A DNA stretch of 64,000 bases, from the NCBI RefSeq assembly GCF_963422355.1, contig NC_085094.1, positions 1,245,001-1,309,000 of the forward strand, written 5' to 3'. Source of the DNA: Corticium candelabrum (taxonomy: Eukaryota > Porifera > Homoscleromorpha > Homosclerophorida > Plakinidae). Within the stretch, counting starts at the first letter, position 1. Every line of letters begins with the position of its first letter. Shown in pieces: positions 22,901 through 56,000 of the stretch. Position numbers and translations under genes: made by a program. The notes under the pieces were generated by a model. That model did no database searches. It worked only from the letters and a program-made list of their open reading frames with translations, and was not told the origin of the DNA.

Positions 22901-25804
22901 GCTGCTATCATGCTCTTGGAGCAGGACAGCCCTAATACCAACTTCAGACACATCAATGTTCAGTACGTTGTCTCTTGCACCTCTCTCCACTCATTTCGGT
23001 CAGGTTGACCCTTCTTTGTAAGATCTGTCAAAGGCACAGCTATAGCACTGAAATTAGGAACAAAGTTGCGGTAGAACCCTGCTAATCCTATGAAGGATCA
23101 GAGTTCCCTCTTGGTCGTCGGTCACGGTGTATCATGCATCTTGCATACGTTTTCTTCATGGGGTTTGATGATACCTTTCCTGATGTGATGACCGATAAAA
23201 TCCAAAGACTCGGCTCCAATTAAACGCTTTGACGGTCGGACTGTCAAACCCTGCCTCCAAAACTTGATGTAACATTTCTTGAAAAGCGACGACATGTTCC
23301 TGCCATGTAGGTGCATGAACGATGGCATCAACCACTTATGAGTCAACTGAATCCAGCTCCCAGAAAAGCTTCCTCATGCTCGAACCAGAGTAGCACCAGA
23401 ATTCATCATCCCAAAGGGCATTCTCAAACACTCGTAGCATCCGTCTGAAGTACAAAAGCTGTTTACGGACATCTTCTTTGGCTACGAGAATTGCCAGTAC
23501 CCCTTGAACAAATCCAGTTTAGAGAAATATTTACTCTTCCCAAACCTTTGTACTAGTGCGGGCATAGATGTCATTGGTTTGAATCAGGCAACTCCTGCCT
23601 AAGCCCCTGTAACGGTGTTCTTAAAGGATAATTATGGGAATGCATCCCACACTATGTTTCAAACGTTCAAGACGATGATGATCTCGGTTGACGACAACAG
23701 ACAGCCTTTTACATTCAGTTCCCAAACGCCTAGAGATCTCTAACTGACTCAACTCCACACAACCGGGTTTTACAATAATTCCGCCCAAGTCATTCAGTCA
23801 AACCTACCACTAATTTCCTTATACGGGAACACAAATGTCAAACTATCACTTCTCTTAATGCGCCAAACTACTCAGGGGCACGCATCGCACTGTGACCTTG
23901 CCGCTTCTTAGACACGTGTCACACTGCACAAACTTAAAACGTGCATTGGAATGCATAACAATAATAATTCTTAGCATATGTTGTCACGACTACTTTGTTT
24001 ATGACCAACTGAAAATGGGAAATTTACATGGTATTACCTATCGTGTATGATTACATAAAGTCAAACAAACATATTGATTAGTATAATGCACACTTGGAGT
24101 GTGTAAGAAATTGGTAAAATTACTACAAAGTCAAAATTTTACAATAAAAACAGCAAAAATTGCATCATTCTTATTTGAGAGAGGTGTTTGTCCTTGATGC
24201 TTTACAAATGTAAGGTTTCAGTGGTGTTTATTGGAAACAGGAGTTTGAAACATGGTATTTACATACCTGATGACCGGAGCACTTTTAAAGATGTCTGACC
24301 CAAAAATCTTATTATATTCCCTTCTGTAAATAAGTTCAGTGCATCATGTCATTCCCATTTGTCTCAAATACCAAAATTTGATTACCGTGGTAAATACTAT
24401 GCACTCAAGTCATTGAATAATTCCTCATAAGATGTCAATCTTCCTGGCCTATAATAATCAGAGCTCTTAGCAATGAGAATCTAACATCACATCATCAACA
24501 CAGTTGAATCTCTCTTAAGATGTGAATGTATGCTGTAAATATCTTGCGACAATGCAAACTCTTCAAAATACAAATCCTCTGGTCACCCTTGCTGAGAAAT
24601 TAGCTTGAGTTGAATCAAGGTTGCGCATGATCTTTGTATACATATACCTTGATATCAAGTATACTTTACTGGTATTACTGTACTGACGCCATCAGCTGCA
24701 AAGATGCAGTACTTATGCCTAGACCATTTCATCTCATATTCATGCTTAACCCCCCAAAAGACAGTATTTATGTCCCTATTGGACTGTGGAGCTGAATCAT
24801 ATTAGTTATGCAGTCCACTCTGCAAATTTTCAAGAACTGCTCTGAAAGAATGGCCATTGATAGCAGTTCCAGTTGCTGTGAGAAGCATTGTGGCACCTGA
24901 CACATATTTATTTGCATCAGTGCTCTCTGACCATGCAGATCTCTGACCCTCAAATCATTCTTTTGCAGCAGAACTTCTACTCTAGAGTCATCCAAATATA
25001 TCAGTTTTTTTAATATACGTGTAATGCTTGCCTGTGCGACCAACTGTAACAGAATTGTCAAATTGCAGAACATGGTATATCTGTGAAAATATGCTACATT
25101 TGTATGCTATGAACAACTACATGCAGTGTCAAATACTTTACATGAGATATTGCAGTCACTCACCTGCACCAGTGCAACTCCAATCATCAGCAAAACTAAT
25201 GCCCCCCACTGTACACGTACTAACGACTTTTGCAGTAGAAAAACAGAAAAAATAGCTGTTGTCAAAATCTTCAACTGATAAGTTACCTGAAGAATACACT
25301 ACCATTGTCCACGTATCATCGGAACACACAATAAACAATACCTGATACGTGGCAGCATCCAACAACGACAATGCAATGAAGAGAAGATTGTTTTGTATTG
25401 TATAAAGGATTGCAGGTATGCTTAGTTTCAATAATTCTTTCGGCTTAGTAAATACTTCTTCGTTCAATAGTTTCCAAAGACCTAATATACTGCTTGCTTC
25501 GAGAAAACGAATAACAACCAGACAGATGAACATCTTCAAAATCTCAGCTAGGAACACCGCTGTTGACGAAAGATAGAGACGGTCAGCGACTCCAGAAGTC
25601 CTCGAGTAGCGCATTGTCAATACAAGAGTTGTTGTTTGAATGACTAGGACACACAGACTCACGTATTTGAGGGACACGCTAACCGCAGAACCGACTGAAA
25701 CCGACAAAGAATTCGTATTTAGAGGCGGAAAGAAGACCAGATAGAAGATATATCGGCTACTTCTGTTAGCTCTAACCTCGAAGGGCAGGTACTAGTGTGC
25801 TCAT
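19946..25804 (-). CDS. SLC35A3: Nucleotide-sugar transporter, SLC35A3-like, 6 exons
   Basis: A multi-pass Golgi antiporter of the SLC35A family; the closest pattern is the UDP-N-acetylglucosamine transporter SLC35A3, with SLC35A2 the main alternative. Exons 25777-25804, 25342-25694, 25164-25286, 21143-21305, 20303-20421 and 19946-20239 join in phase to 359 residues. Motifs: TMRYSRT (36-42), [16 protein letters not shown] (122-137), [18 protein letters not shown] (about 197-214), [24 protein letters not shown] (274-286). The tiny first exon has the ATG at 25804; a 5'-TCTTTG frame upstream of exon 2 is intron. About 20 extra residues (from about 304) sit before the last membrane helix compared with the mammalian protein. 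Substrate is inferred from family only. Intron 3 carries a dead LTR element. Confidence 0.93.
22247..23930 (-). mobile_element. Decayed, internally deleted Ty3/gypsy LTR retrotransposon
   Basis: Two diverged direct repeats of about 305-325 bp, each starting TGTAACGGTGTTCTTAAAGGA and ending near GTGTCACA, lie at about 22247-22553 and 23606-23930. Between them the minus strand reads RT pieces ([17 protein letters not shown] at 23480-23530; a thumb region at 23122-23346) and an RNase H ([18 protein letters not shown], 22610-22990). Gag, protease and integrase are missing. The LTR copies differ at many positions, so the insertion is old. It lies in intron 3 of the SLC35A gene. Confidence 0.8.
22610..23600 (-). 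pseudogene. RT-RNase H remnant of the decayed LTR element
   Basis: RNase H-like sequence with [19 protein letters not shown] and [16 protein letters not shown] is open for 126 codons. The RT upstream is in several frames with stops, including a worn MPFGM turn. It is not functional. Confidence 0.7.
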
Positions 25805-25898
25805 TACTTCTTGTAACGTTTACGTAACCACTACATCAAAAAATTTAGAACTACATATCTAGGTCCCGTATAATCACGTGGAAGTTGAATCTCTAGAG

Positions 25899-46647
<20,749 letters not shown>

Positions 46648-46720
46648 GCCAAGATCGTTTCCCCTTGGAACCCTTACAGTGAAGATAAATGCCTTATTGA
46701 TATTTATGAAACAATTCGCA
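46648..46720. promoter_or_regulatory. Divergent promoter region between PSMD13 and ERCC4
   Basis: Only 73 bp separate the start codon of PSMD13 (minus, 46647) from that of ERCC4 (plus, 46721; in-frame ATGs also at 46706 and 46646). No TATA box is obvious. Both genes must start transcription from this interval or from inside each other's first exon, so a bidirectional promoter is inferred. Confidence 0.75.
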
Positions 46721-49393
46721 ATGGCACTGCTGGAGTATGAATCGCAGATGTTTGCTGAAATTGTAGCTGAAGATGGTTTCCTTATTGCAGCCAAGTAAGT
46801 ATGATGCATTTTTAGACAGTTTTTGCAAGTTAGGCTACAGGAGAACTGGGTTCGTTAATTAATTTTCTACGTACACTGTAATGTAGAACCGTTCTAGGTC
46901 TATGGGTATGAGATTAGGCTATAGTGTAAAGTAGGTTTGTTTCTAGAGGCGAAGTTTAGTCGCTGTTGCGCCAGGCTGGTGAATAGGCACTGTTTCTGAG
47001 TAGCTACTGGTGGTGTACGTCTACTAGTCTAAAGCTAAAATTTACAGTGTAGCCAAATCTCGTAGGTTGGCTTAGGTTCTTTCGAATGTTTCGAGATACC
47101 AGCCTTGTTCTAAACAAGATGAGTTGCTTAGAGGAAGAATTTCTGTGCTATATAAATAGAGGGAGGAGGTATGAAAGCAGTGTCGCAATGTGCACTAGGC
47201 CTGTCATGCAAGTATGGAAAATGGCTAGACAAGAAGATAACGTTATAGAGATCAACACTGCTTGAGCCAGCTTTAAACTGCAGTGCAAGAAAGGACATAC
47301 TCAGCTGCACATTGCTCTACTATAGCAGTTAGGACTGTTCGTCTGCCGCCATAACTTGTCTTAGGACCACTTGTGGGCGCCGTAATTATTAGATAAATAT
47401 AACTAGTCTCAGACCACTTCTAGCTGCCATACTTGGTTCAGTGTTGCCACAAGTGGTCCTACTCTAATAAGGACCAGCTATGGTAGTAAAAGAGTGGTCC
47501 TAGGACCAGTTGTGGCTGTTCCTGTGGGACTTTGGATAGCTGCACTTCAGTTGACATTACAAGCCTGTGCTCCTGCGAGTACCTGGTCTGGTTCCAGGAG
47601 ACTACCAGCATAGACCCAGAGTTTTTCTGAGTAGTGCACAAGCTAGAGCCCAGCAGTAGGCCAGGCTAGGGGCATGACATGGCAAGACAGCTTAATACAA
47701 TTACCGTTTACCTCTATGGGGACACTTCTTTTTCTATAATGTTATTCTACAAAGATGCTTTCTAGTAAAACCATCAAGAACAGAGTCATAACTGATTTCT
47801 AGATCATAATGGAAATGCGTTAGGGCAAGGCCGTTCACGTGGTTTGGCCAGTGGTTGACTCTAGATATGACTTGACACGGTGAAGACCAATTCACAAATT
47901 CCCACAAGGCAGAATTATTAAAGTAGGTTTCTTGTCAGGAACAAGAATTCAACACCTGCGTGATTGGGGTAGTGAGGTTCTTCTGATAGGGACTTCAACT
48001 TCAATGGCTTTGAGACAATCATTGTTTGTGTCCTGAAGCTCTAAACATGATACATGTACTTTAAATGCCTAGACATCTAAACTACACGCTTGTTTTGACA
48101 TTGACTTACTATGTAAGGAATTCGCATACTTTGATTTAGGGTTACACTCCTTGGGACTTTGGTGCCATGGCACTTTCGGCTTTATGGTGGATTCGTGCCT
48201 GACATTTTGAAAATGTAGGCCATGATTCCACTAGCTCCACGTTTTGGCTTAATTAACAAGTTCATAAACTAAACCAGTTCAAGGAGATGACTGTTTCCAC
48301 TACTGCTTGCGCATTTAGGGTATGTGAGGTATTCGAAACGAATTCATTTTGCAATGGTGCAGTATGGTATTTCTGGAACGTCACTTGCTGTGATACATTG
48401 GGCTACTCTGTCGCTTAGTCACTGTCACGGCAACAGTAGTTGTCACTAAGACTCCTAATTCAGCATCTAGGCACATGTGAGCTGCTGATTTCTCTCCTTT
48501 ATTTGATGTTGCTTCCATCGTTCGAGGCAATACTTAGATGTCATAGGCCATCTTCAAGTGCGCGCTAACGTCACATGACAGTTAAATGTGAACCATTTGC
48601 TAAACCTACTACAAACCAGGTTTAGGAAAAGCAGTTATGTTTAGAATATAACTGGTTTAATGGAAACAGGTCAATCCTTAAGACAGTTTAGCTTAAACCG
48701 GTTGTTAAACTGGTTCAAGTACTAGTAGAGACACGGCCTCACTGGTCTCCAAGGACTGGTGAAGAATTGCTGTGTCAGTGTAAAGGAGGGAAACCACATG
48801 ATCTGTATGCTGTTGCCATAGTAGGGAAGACTGAAGGCTTTGGCTGTCTTTGCACGACAAAACTGTTGGTGGATTTTTTATATTAGTGATCACTCAAAAT
48901 CACTAATTCACTTAACTAAATTTTCCACCAATAGTTTGTCATATATGGCGTCTGTGTAGCCTTGACAGTAGACCTTCTTTTGCTTTTGGTTTTCCTTTCA
49001 TGTGAGGATAGCAACAGTGTTGTATCACGTGTGGCCTTATGGTGACTAAGGTCAATGATGCAACCCTCATTGCGTGGAGGACCACCAAAAGCAAAGGAAG
49101 GCTTAGTGTCGAAGTTTGTGCATAGAGTATATTAGCATACTTTGGGTAAGGTGCTTTCACTAGAAATGCACTTGTCATTTTGGAGTCTGAAACTCTTTCT
49201 TTTATTAAGTACATGAGCACATGAGCATACATGCATGTGTTGCTTGTAAGTAAAACACTGTGTTAGTGATGTAAGATTATATAATGTCAGTCTACTGGTC
49301 AATTGCATTTGTTGTACATGAAGGGACTAAATTGTGCAAAGGTTTTTAACGATAATTAAATAAGGGTATGTTTTATACCACCATGATATAATA

Positions 49394-49477
<84 letters not shown>

Positions 49478-49783
49478 CACATGGTGGAGTGAGTGGTCGA
49501 CACGACCAAACTCATTTATGGCTTTGCTTGTGTCTCCAAAGACCAATGCGTGCTGTGCAGGAGCGTCCACAAACATCACATGTAAAGTTCCCACTGTTAG
49601 AGATCGTCTTTCGTTCCTGCCTTTTTTGTTGGAGTGTTTTCAAATGTTGGTCTTCAAAATGATCTAGTGATTTTTTGCAATAAGATCTCCACAGAGATCT
49701 GTCTGACGCATAGCTTTCCCTGTTGGATATATCAATATTACAAGATTTCAAATTGGATTTCAATGTGTCTTTAAAGCGTAACT

Positions 49784-49856
<73 letters not shown>

Positions 49857-50014
49857 TAGGAGTATTATTAGCAAATAAATTATGCCATAATTTGCCACCA
49901 CTGTGACTTGAACTAGGAACTCTGATGGGTCACGGATGTACGCTTTCTATAGGATGACTCTCTAACCAATTGAGCTATAACACCACACACCATATACAAA
50001 CACGTACATGCTCA

Positions 50015-50075
<61 letters not shown>

Positions 50076-53000
50076 ACACATATTTTTTATGGGTTTGATG
50101 GGAAGGCAAGAATGGTCGGAGCATGATTGAGGAATATTTATGGCTTCTGTTTTATGCATTGTTGAAGATGTAAGCTGGTATTGTGTAATATTTATACAAG
50201 GCAAGTAGGAAGATAATTGAACACTTTGTTATTAAATGCAATAGACATAGAGACTAAAGAACTTGTATAAGCAATAATATTGTTATTGGAGTTTGACTGC
50301 AGTAAACTTTTCTTGTAGGGGTTTGGGATTGGATAATGTTATCATCAAACTGCTTGAATTATACAACGATCCAGGGACATTGGTATTAGTGCTGAACATG
50401 ACACCTTCAGAAGAGGTAAATCAAATATTTTAGTAAACTGCATTACTTTGGTGGGGATTTACTAGGTTTGCTGTAATTCTTAGCCTACCATGGTGTAGTG
50501 TTCTGGTTGATCTATTGTTCTGCACACAACTCAACACTCTAACTAACCCGTATATAGTACCCGTATATAGTACTACAATACTCTAATATACTACAACCCC
50601 TCCTTTTTTCTCACTACTCTATTACTAACTCAAAGTAACTGTCTGTCAGTCAAGCCTGCGATAAGCTGTAGTCTTTCAGGCGGACAGGTGGCTGTCTCTC
50701 TCTTCTTGGTCTTCCTTCTTTAGTTGTCTGTTTTGCCTGTTGAGTAGGGAAATGTTCGTCAAGGTCGTTAGTCGACTCTTTCTCTTGTACAGAGGGTGTT
50801 TGTCCTTCCTCGTATGGTCTCGTGTGAGAGATGTGTCGTCGGAGTGTCTTATTCCCGTTGGATATAACTACTTCTGCTCCGGCTCTGCTGATCACGTTAT
50901 AAGGTTGCCATTCATAAGTGGTAGTCAATTTATTGGTCTTCTGCTGGCGTAACAGTACTTTGTCTCCTACTTTTATATCGTCGGTTTGTGCTTTTACTGC
51001 GATATCTCCATGTCTTTTCCCTTCCTCCTTCTTTCGCAAATCTTCATCTCGCATCTGTCCGTCGAAAACTGAGGTATCTTGTAACCCTAAAGTTGGCAGT
51101 TTGCATCGTACTTTCCTTTGAAAGAATGCGTCAGCTGGGCTGATTCCAGTTGTGGAATGTGGTGTGGTGCGGTATGCCATGAGGAAGATGTAAAGTTCTT
51201 GTCGCCAATCTTTACCTTCGACTTGTGCTGTCTGCATAGCGTGCAGCAAAGTGCGGTTCTGTCTTTCGACTTCTCCATTGGCTCTGGGCCATAATGGGGG
51301 GCTGGTGCTGTGCTCCACTCCATAGTCTTTGAGAAAACGTTCAAAGGAATGGTCCGTGAACTGTGAACCGTTGTCCGTTATCATGGTGTACGGAGCACCA
51401 TATCTAGAGAACGTGGTCTTTAGCCTGGAGATAATGTCTGAAGCTCTAATTCGCTTCAACAGATCTACTTCGAAATATCGGCTGTAGTAATCCACTACTA
51501 CTAAAAGATATTCACCAGTCGGTAAGGGACCAAGTATGTCAGCAGCAATCGTTATCCATGGACCTGTTGGGAGCTGTGTCCTTTTCATGGGAGGTGGGTG
51601 GGATGGCAATTGGGTAATTTGACAGGCGTGGCATGTTCTGCACATGCGTTCCATTTCGCGGTCGACGCCTGGCCACCATACTTTGGTTCGTAGTCGATCT
51701 TTGCACTTTGTAATCCCTTGGTGCCCCTCATGTGCTAATTGTAACACTTGGTTCCGAAGTTTAGTTGGAATCACTATTCTACAGTTTCGAAGAACGATAT
51801 AACCAACAATGGTCAATTCGCCAAATACATGCTTGTAATTTGCCGGTACATTTGCTTGGTTTCCTTCTCGGATACTCCTTCGTAGTGACTGTAACTCACT
51901 GTCTTCTTTGGACGCTTCTTCAATTTGTCTCGGTGAAATCGACGAAGGTGCGGCTTCTCTTGCCACAAACTTGATGTATTCGTCATTCTCTCCACCTTGA
52001 TCACGCAATGACAATCGTGACAAGGGGTCAGCAATATTGTACTTTCCTGGCGTGTAGATCACGTTGAAATCGTAGGGTTGGAGTCTAAGAACCCAACGTT
52101 CGATCCTCGCCGAAGGTTTGCTTCGAGGTCCATAAATAGTTTGAAGTGGTCTGTGATCTGTAATGAGATCAAATTTCCGACCTGCCAGATACAGATTAAA
52201 TCTTTCACATGCCCAGACTAGGCCTAGCGCTTCCTTCTCTGTTTGAGAGTATCTGCGCTCTACATCAGTCAGACTTCTACTCGCATAACTGATAGGCTTC
52301 TTCATTCCATCTTGTTCCTGCCAGAGAACAGCTCCTAGTCCTACAGGACTTGCATCAGCTACGACACTGGTGTGTGCTGTTCTGTCAAACACAGCAAGAG
52401 CGGTGGCATCGCGTAATCTATTCTTAATAGTTGCGAATGCTTCTGCTTCAGTCTTTGTCCACACGAAAGACTGGTTGGCTCTCGCACACTTCCGAAGAGG
52501 GTCTGCAATTGTTGCTAAGTCTGGTATGAACTTGGCACAAAAATTTACTATGCCGAGGAAAGATCGTACTTCCGTTGCTGTCTTAGGGTCTCGGGTTGCC
52601 ATGATAGATGCTACTTTATCGTCTGCCGGTGATATACCCTCTTTGGATATCACATGTCCCATAAACTTGAGTTTATCCATATCAAAGTCACACTTTTCGG
52701 CATTGAGCGTCAATCCTCTGTCCCTGATCCGATCTAGGACAGCTCGTAGTCTCAGGTCATGTTCGGCTTTGCTAACTCCATGGACCAAGATATCATCGGA
52801 GATATTTGTGGTTCCCTCACAGCCTGACAGTGTCTGCTGGATGATACGTTGGTATGCCTCTGGGGCGGATGATACTCCGAACATCAATCTCTTGTATCGA
52901 AATAATCCTTTGTGGGTGACGAAGGTAGTTATTGGTCGTGATGTTTCATCCAGTTCGATCTGATGAAACCCCTTCTTAAGATCTAGTCGACTGAAGTGTT

Positions 53001-56000
53001 TGCTGTGCCTGAGCTCTTCCACTACTTCATCGACTGTGGGTATTGGGTGTCTCTCCCGGATGACGGCTTCATTGGCTCGTCTCATATCTACGCAAATTCG
53101 AACTTGGCTTCCCTTCTTGGGTATCACCACGACGGGACTGATCCAAGATGTCGGTCCTTGAACTTCCTCGATGACGTCTGCTTCCAGAAGATGATTTAAC
53201 TCTGCTTCAACCTTGTCTCTCAAGCCAAATGGGATCCGTCTAGGTTGCTGAGCTACGGGGGTCACAGACTCGTCAATATGTATCTTCAATTGGAAGTCTT
53301 TCAACTTCCCTAATCCTGAGAAACAATCACTGTACTCCTGTATTAGTTCTTTTCGACCAATCGTGTTGTCTTCTCGAACAGATCCTAACGTTAGGAGATG
53401 CAGCTCTGGTGCAGTCTGACGTCCCAGTAATGTTGGTCCTGAACAGCGTACAACAATAAATTGGGTTGTCATTTGTTTGCCTTCTGACGCTACTTCTGTG
53501 TCAAATCCCCCAACTACAGACAAGGGTCTGGTTGAACCATACGTGTAGAGGGTTTTCTTCACTTTGCATGATTTGTATTTCATCCCTTTGTGTTTCAACC
53601 GTGTGAACTCTTGTTGTGACATAATATTACTACAGGCTCCACTGTCTATGACAACTTGTGTATCAACTCCACCAATTCGAATAACAGCTGTAGCATGTTC
53701 GTGATTTACAGCGAACACATACTCTGAATCAGACTTACTCAAGCATTCTCCTTGTTTACATTGACTCTCTTCTGTCATGAGGACTTTACCAGTCTTCGAG
53801 CCGTTGCTCTTCGTCTTGCACATACGAGCATAATGTCCTTGCTTATGACACTTGTTGCATTCTACTTTCTTTGCTGGACATTTTGCGTCTGTTGGGCCGT
53901 GGCCTTCTAGTCCACATCGTGAGCACTGCTTCGCGTGTTGTGGCTTTTTCGCTTGTGGTTTGCCCTTACTTTTGGCTTGCCTGTCCTTCCATGTAGATTC
54001 TACTCGAAGGGTTCTCTCAGTGGAGGGTCCTGCATCTTGTTGACTCGAAATGTCTCTCTCTTGCGCGGCTACTGATTCTAGCATACGTGCTAGGGATATT
54101 GCCTTTTCCAGAGTCAGGTCATTACCTTCCTCAAGCAGTTTTGAGCGGACTCTTGAACCATCACACTTCTCTATCAGTTGATCCAGAATGTTCTCATCCG
54201 AATCTGCAAAGCTGCACTTGGCGGCCTGCTGTCGGAGACGACTCACAAATCGATCAATCGCCTCTCCCTGTTGTTGCCGTATTTGTCTAAATCGGTAACG
54301 TTCATAGTATTTGTTGACTAGCGGTTGGAAATAGGTATCGAGTGACTGGATGGCAGATGCATAGGTATTCCCCGTGTCGTCTAGAGTCTCAAAGATCGTT
54401 TGGACTCGCGGTCCAGCGGAATGCAGCAGGAGTGCTCTCTTCCGAGTGTCCTGGTGGATGCCTCGTCCGTCAAGGTAGTACTGAAAACTACGCTTCCATT
54501 TTTCCCAGTTTGCGCCTAGGTCAGACGTCGATTCGTCAGGAAATTGAAATCGCTCCACTGGAGGTATCTCCATTCGCCTATTTGGGACTGTTACAGAGCT
54601 CCGTAGGGGATATCAACGCGCACGTGGTCACCTCTTTGGGGGTCCTTGTGTACCTTACGCTCCAAACAGCGCGCGGGCAGTGGTATCAAACGTACCTTTC
54701 AGGATGCCGGTCGATCCTTCTCCAATCTGGCCTATCCTCGTCGCCAGTTGTAGTGTTCTGGTTGATCTATTGTTCTGCACACAACTCAACACTCTAACTA
54801 ACCCGTATATAGTACCCGTATATAGTACTACAATACTCTAATATACTACACATGGTGGGAAGAATACTAATGATGGTTTTCATGTCAAGTAGAGTAGTCA
54901 AGGAACTTTCAGAAAAAAGGGAACCTTTGGCCCCTTGCTATGTTTTTAGCATCATGTATCTTTATAGCATCAGAGGTACATGAAATGTACAACTTCCATC
55001 CAGAATTCTTACATTCTAAATGTAGCCCGATTGTTCTTGTGTGACTGTGAATTATAAACTGCACTCTGTAAATTGTTTTGTACATCTGTGGAATTGGTTT
55101 GCACTACCACTTATAAACTTATGTTTGATGACCAAGATGTTCATAGCAGCTCTTGCAAGTATGCAAAGTGCTGGTACTTACCAGGTAAAGTTAAATGCTG
55201 CCAGTTGCACGCCACCACTAGAACTAGTGCCAGCTGTACTTTATAAAGAATGGCACTAGATTTGTTGGTTTGAGACACAAGTGTCAGTGAGATGACTAGA
55301 ATGTTTGTGGCTAGTTCTGCTTGGTGAAAGTGTTTTGTACTGAGAACTTTTTGCAAGAATTCTGTTTTAATGTTGGTTGATATGTTGAATATTGTTTAGT
55401 CTGAGTATTCGTCTATAGACTTCCTGATGCATTCGATTGCAGGAATGTGTTCGAAATGCTAACACAATCACTTCAAAAACAAGGCGGAACTCATTCAGTA
55501 GTTTTATTGCTAAATTCAATAGCAGACTTGCTGTGGACTGTACTCGGGTTATCAATGTGGTAACCTATAACCAGAGGACGGTGGATCATGATTATGAAGA
55601 CAGTGCAAGAAAGCTTTATCAGTGAGGTAGTTGACCGTTACGGTGCATAATACTCAGTTACCAATTACTGGGAATTTTCAAAACAGTGCTCAAGGCTGCC
55701 ATATGGAAAATGGGATTTATGGAAGAAAATCTGTTCTCAATAAGCGCCTGGGCACTTCATAGGAAACTCTGGAAATTTGGTAGAATTGAAATTAGAACCA
55801 TGTAACCGTGTAATAAGTCGATGGGTGTAATTATCTCTAGTTGTAGCGAGGGTTATAGTAGTCGTCCCATCGGAAGTAGCGACTTGATGGAAAGACGGAA
55901 GTAACGACTCGACGGAAATACCGACTCGTCGGAAACGACCATGTCAACAACTTTGGAATGTGTAGCGTGTGTTCACTGTTATAATCTTGACATAGGGTTA

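Larger units (their letters stand above)
50494..54850 (-). mobile_element. Intact Ty3/gypsy LTR retrotransposon, recent insertion
   Basis: 4357 bp in ERCC4 intron 2, opposite to the gene. The two 102-bp LTRs (TGTAGTGTTCTGG...ATACTACA) show no difference by eye. The 5-bp target duplication CATGG lies at 50489-50493 and 54851-54855. A primer-binding site complementary to a tRNA 3' end lies 2 nt inside the 5' LTR, and a purine tract (AAAAAAGGAGGGG) precedes the 3' LTR. One uninterrupted gag-pol frame fills the interior. No env-like frame. Confidence 0.97.

Noticed and set aside
24768..25073. A 101-codon minus-strand frame in SLC35A intron 3 ([18 protein letters not shown])
   Set aside because: It looks protein-like but I could not assign it to a family or find splice sites tying it to a gene; possibly a worn repeat.
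25156..25260. Continuation of the SLC35A exon 2 frame into the following intron
   Set aside because: The frame stays open by chance past the donor at 25341; a phase-0 splice to 25286 restores the conserved [10 protein letters not shown] sequence.
49900..49985. A tRNA gene
   Set aside because: A and B boxes are present but the acceptor stem and arms do not pair convincingly and CA arrays abut it; a SINE head fits better.
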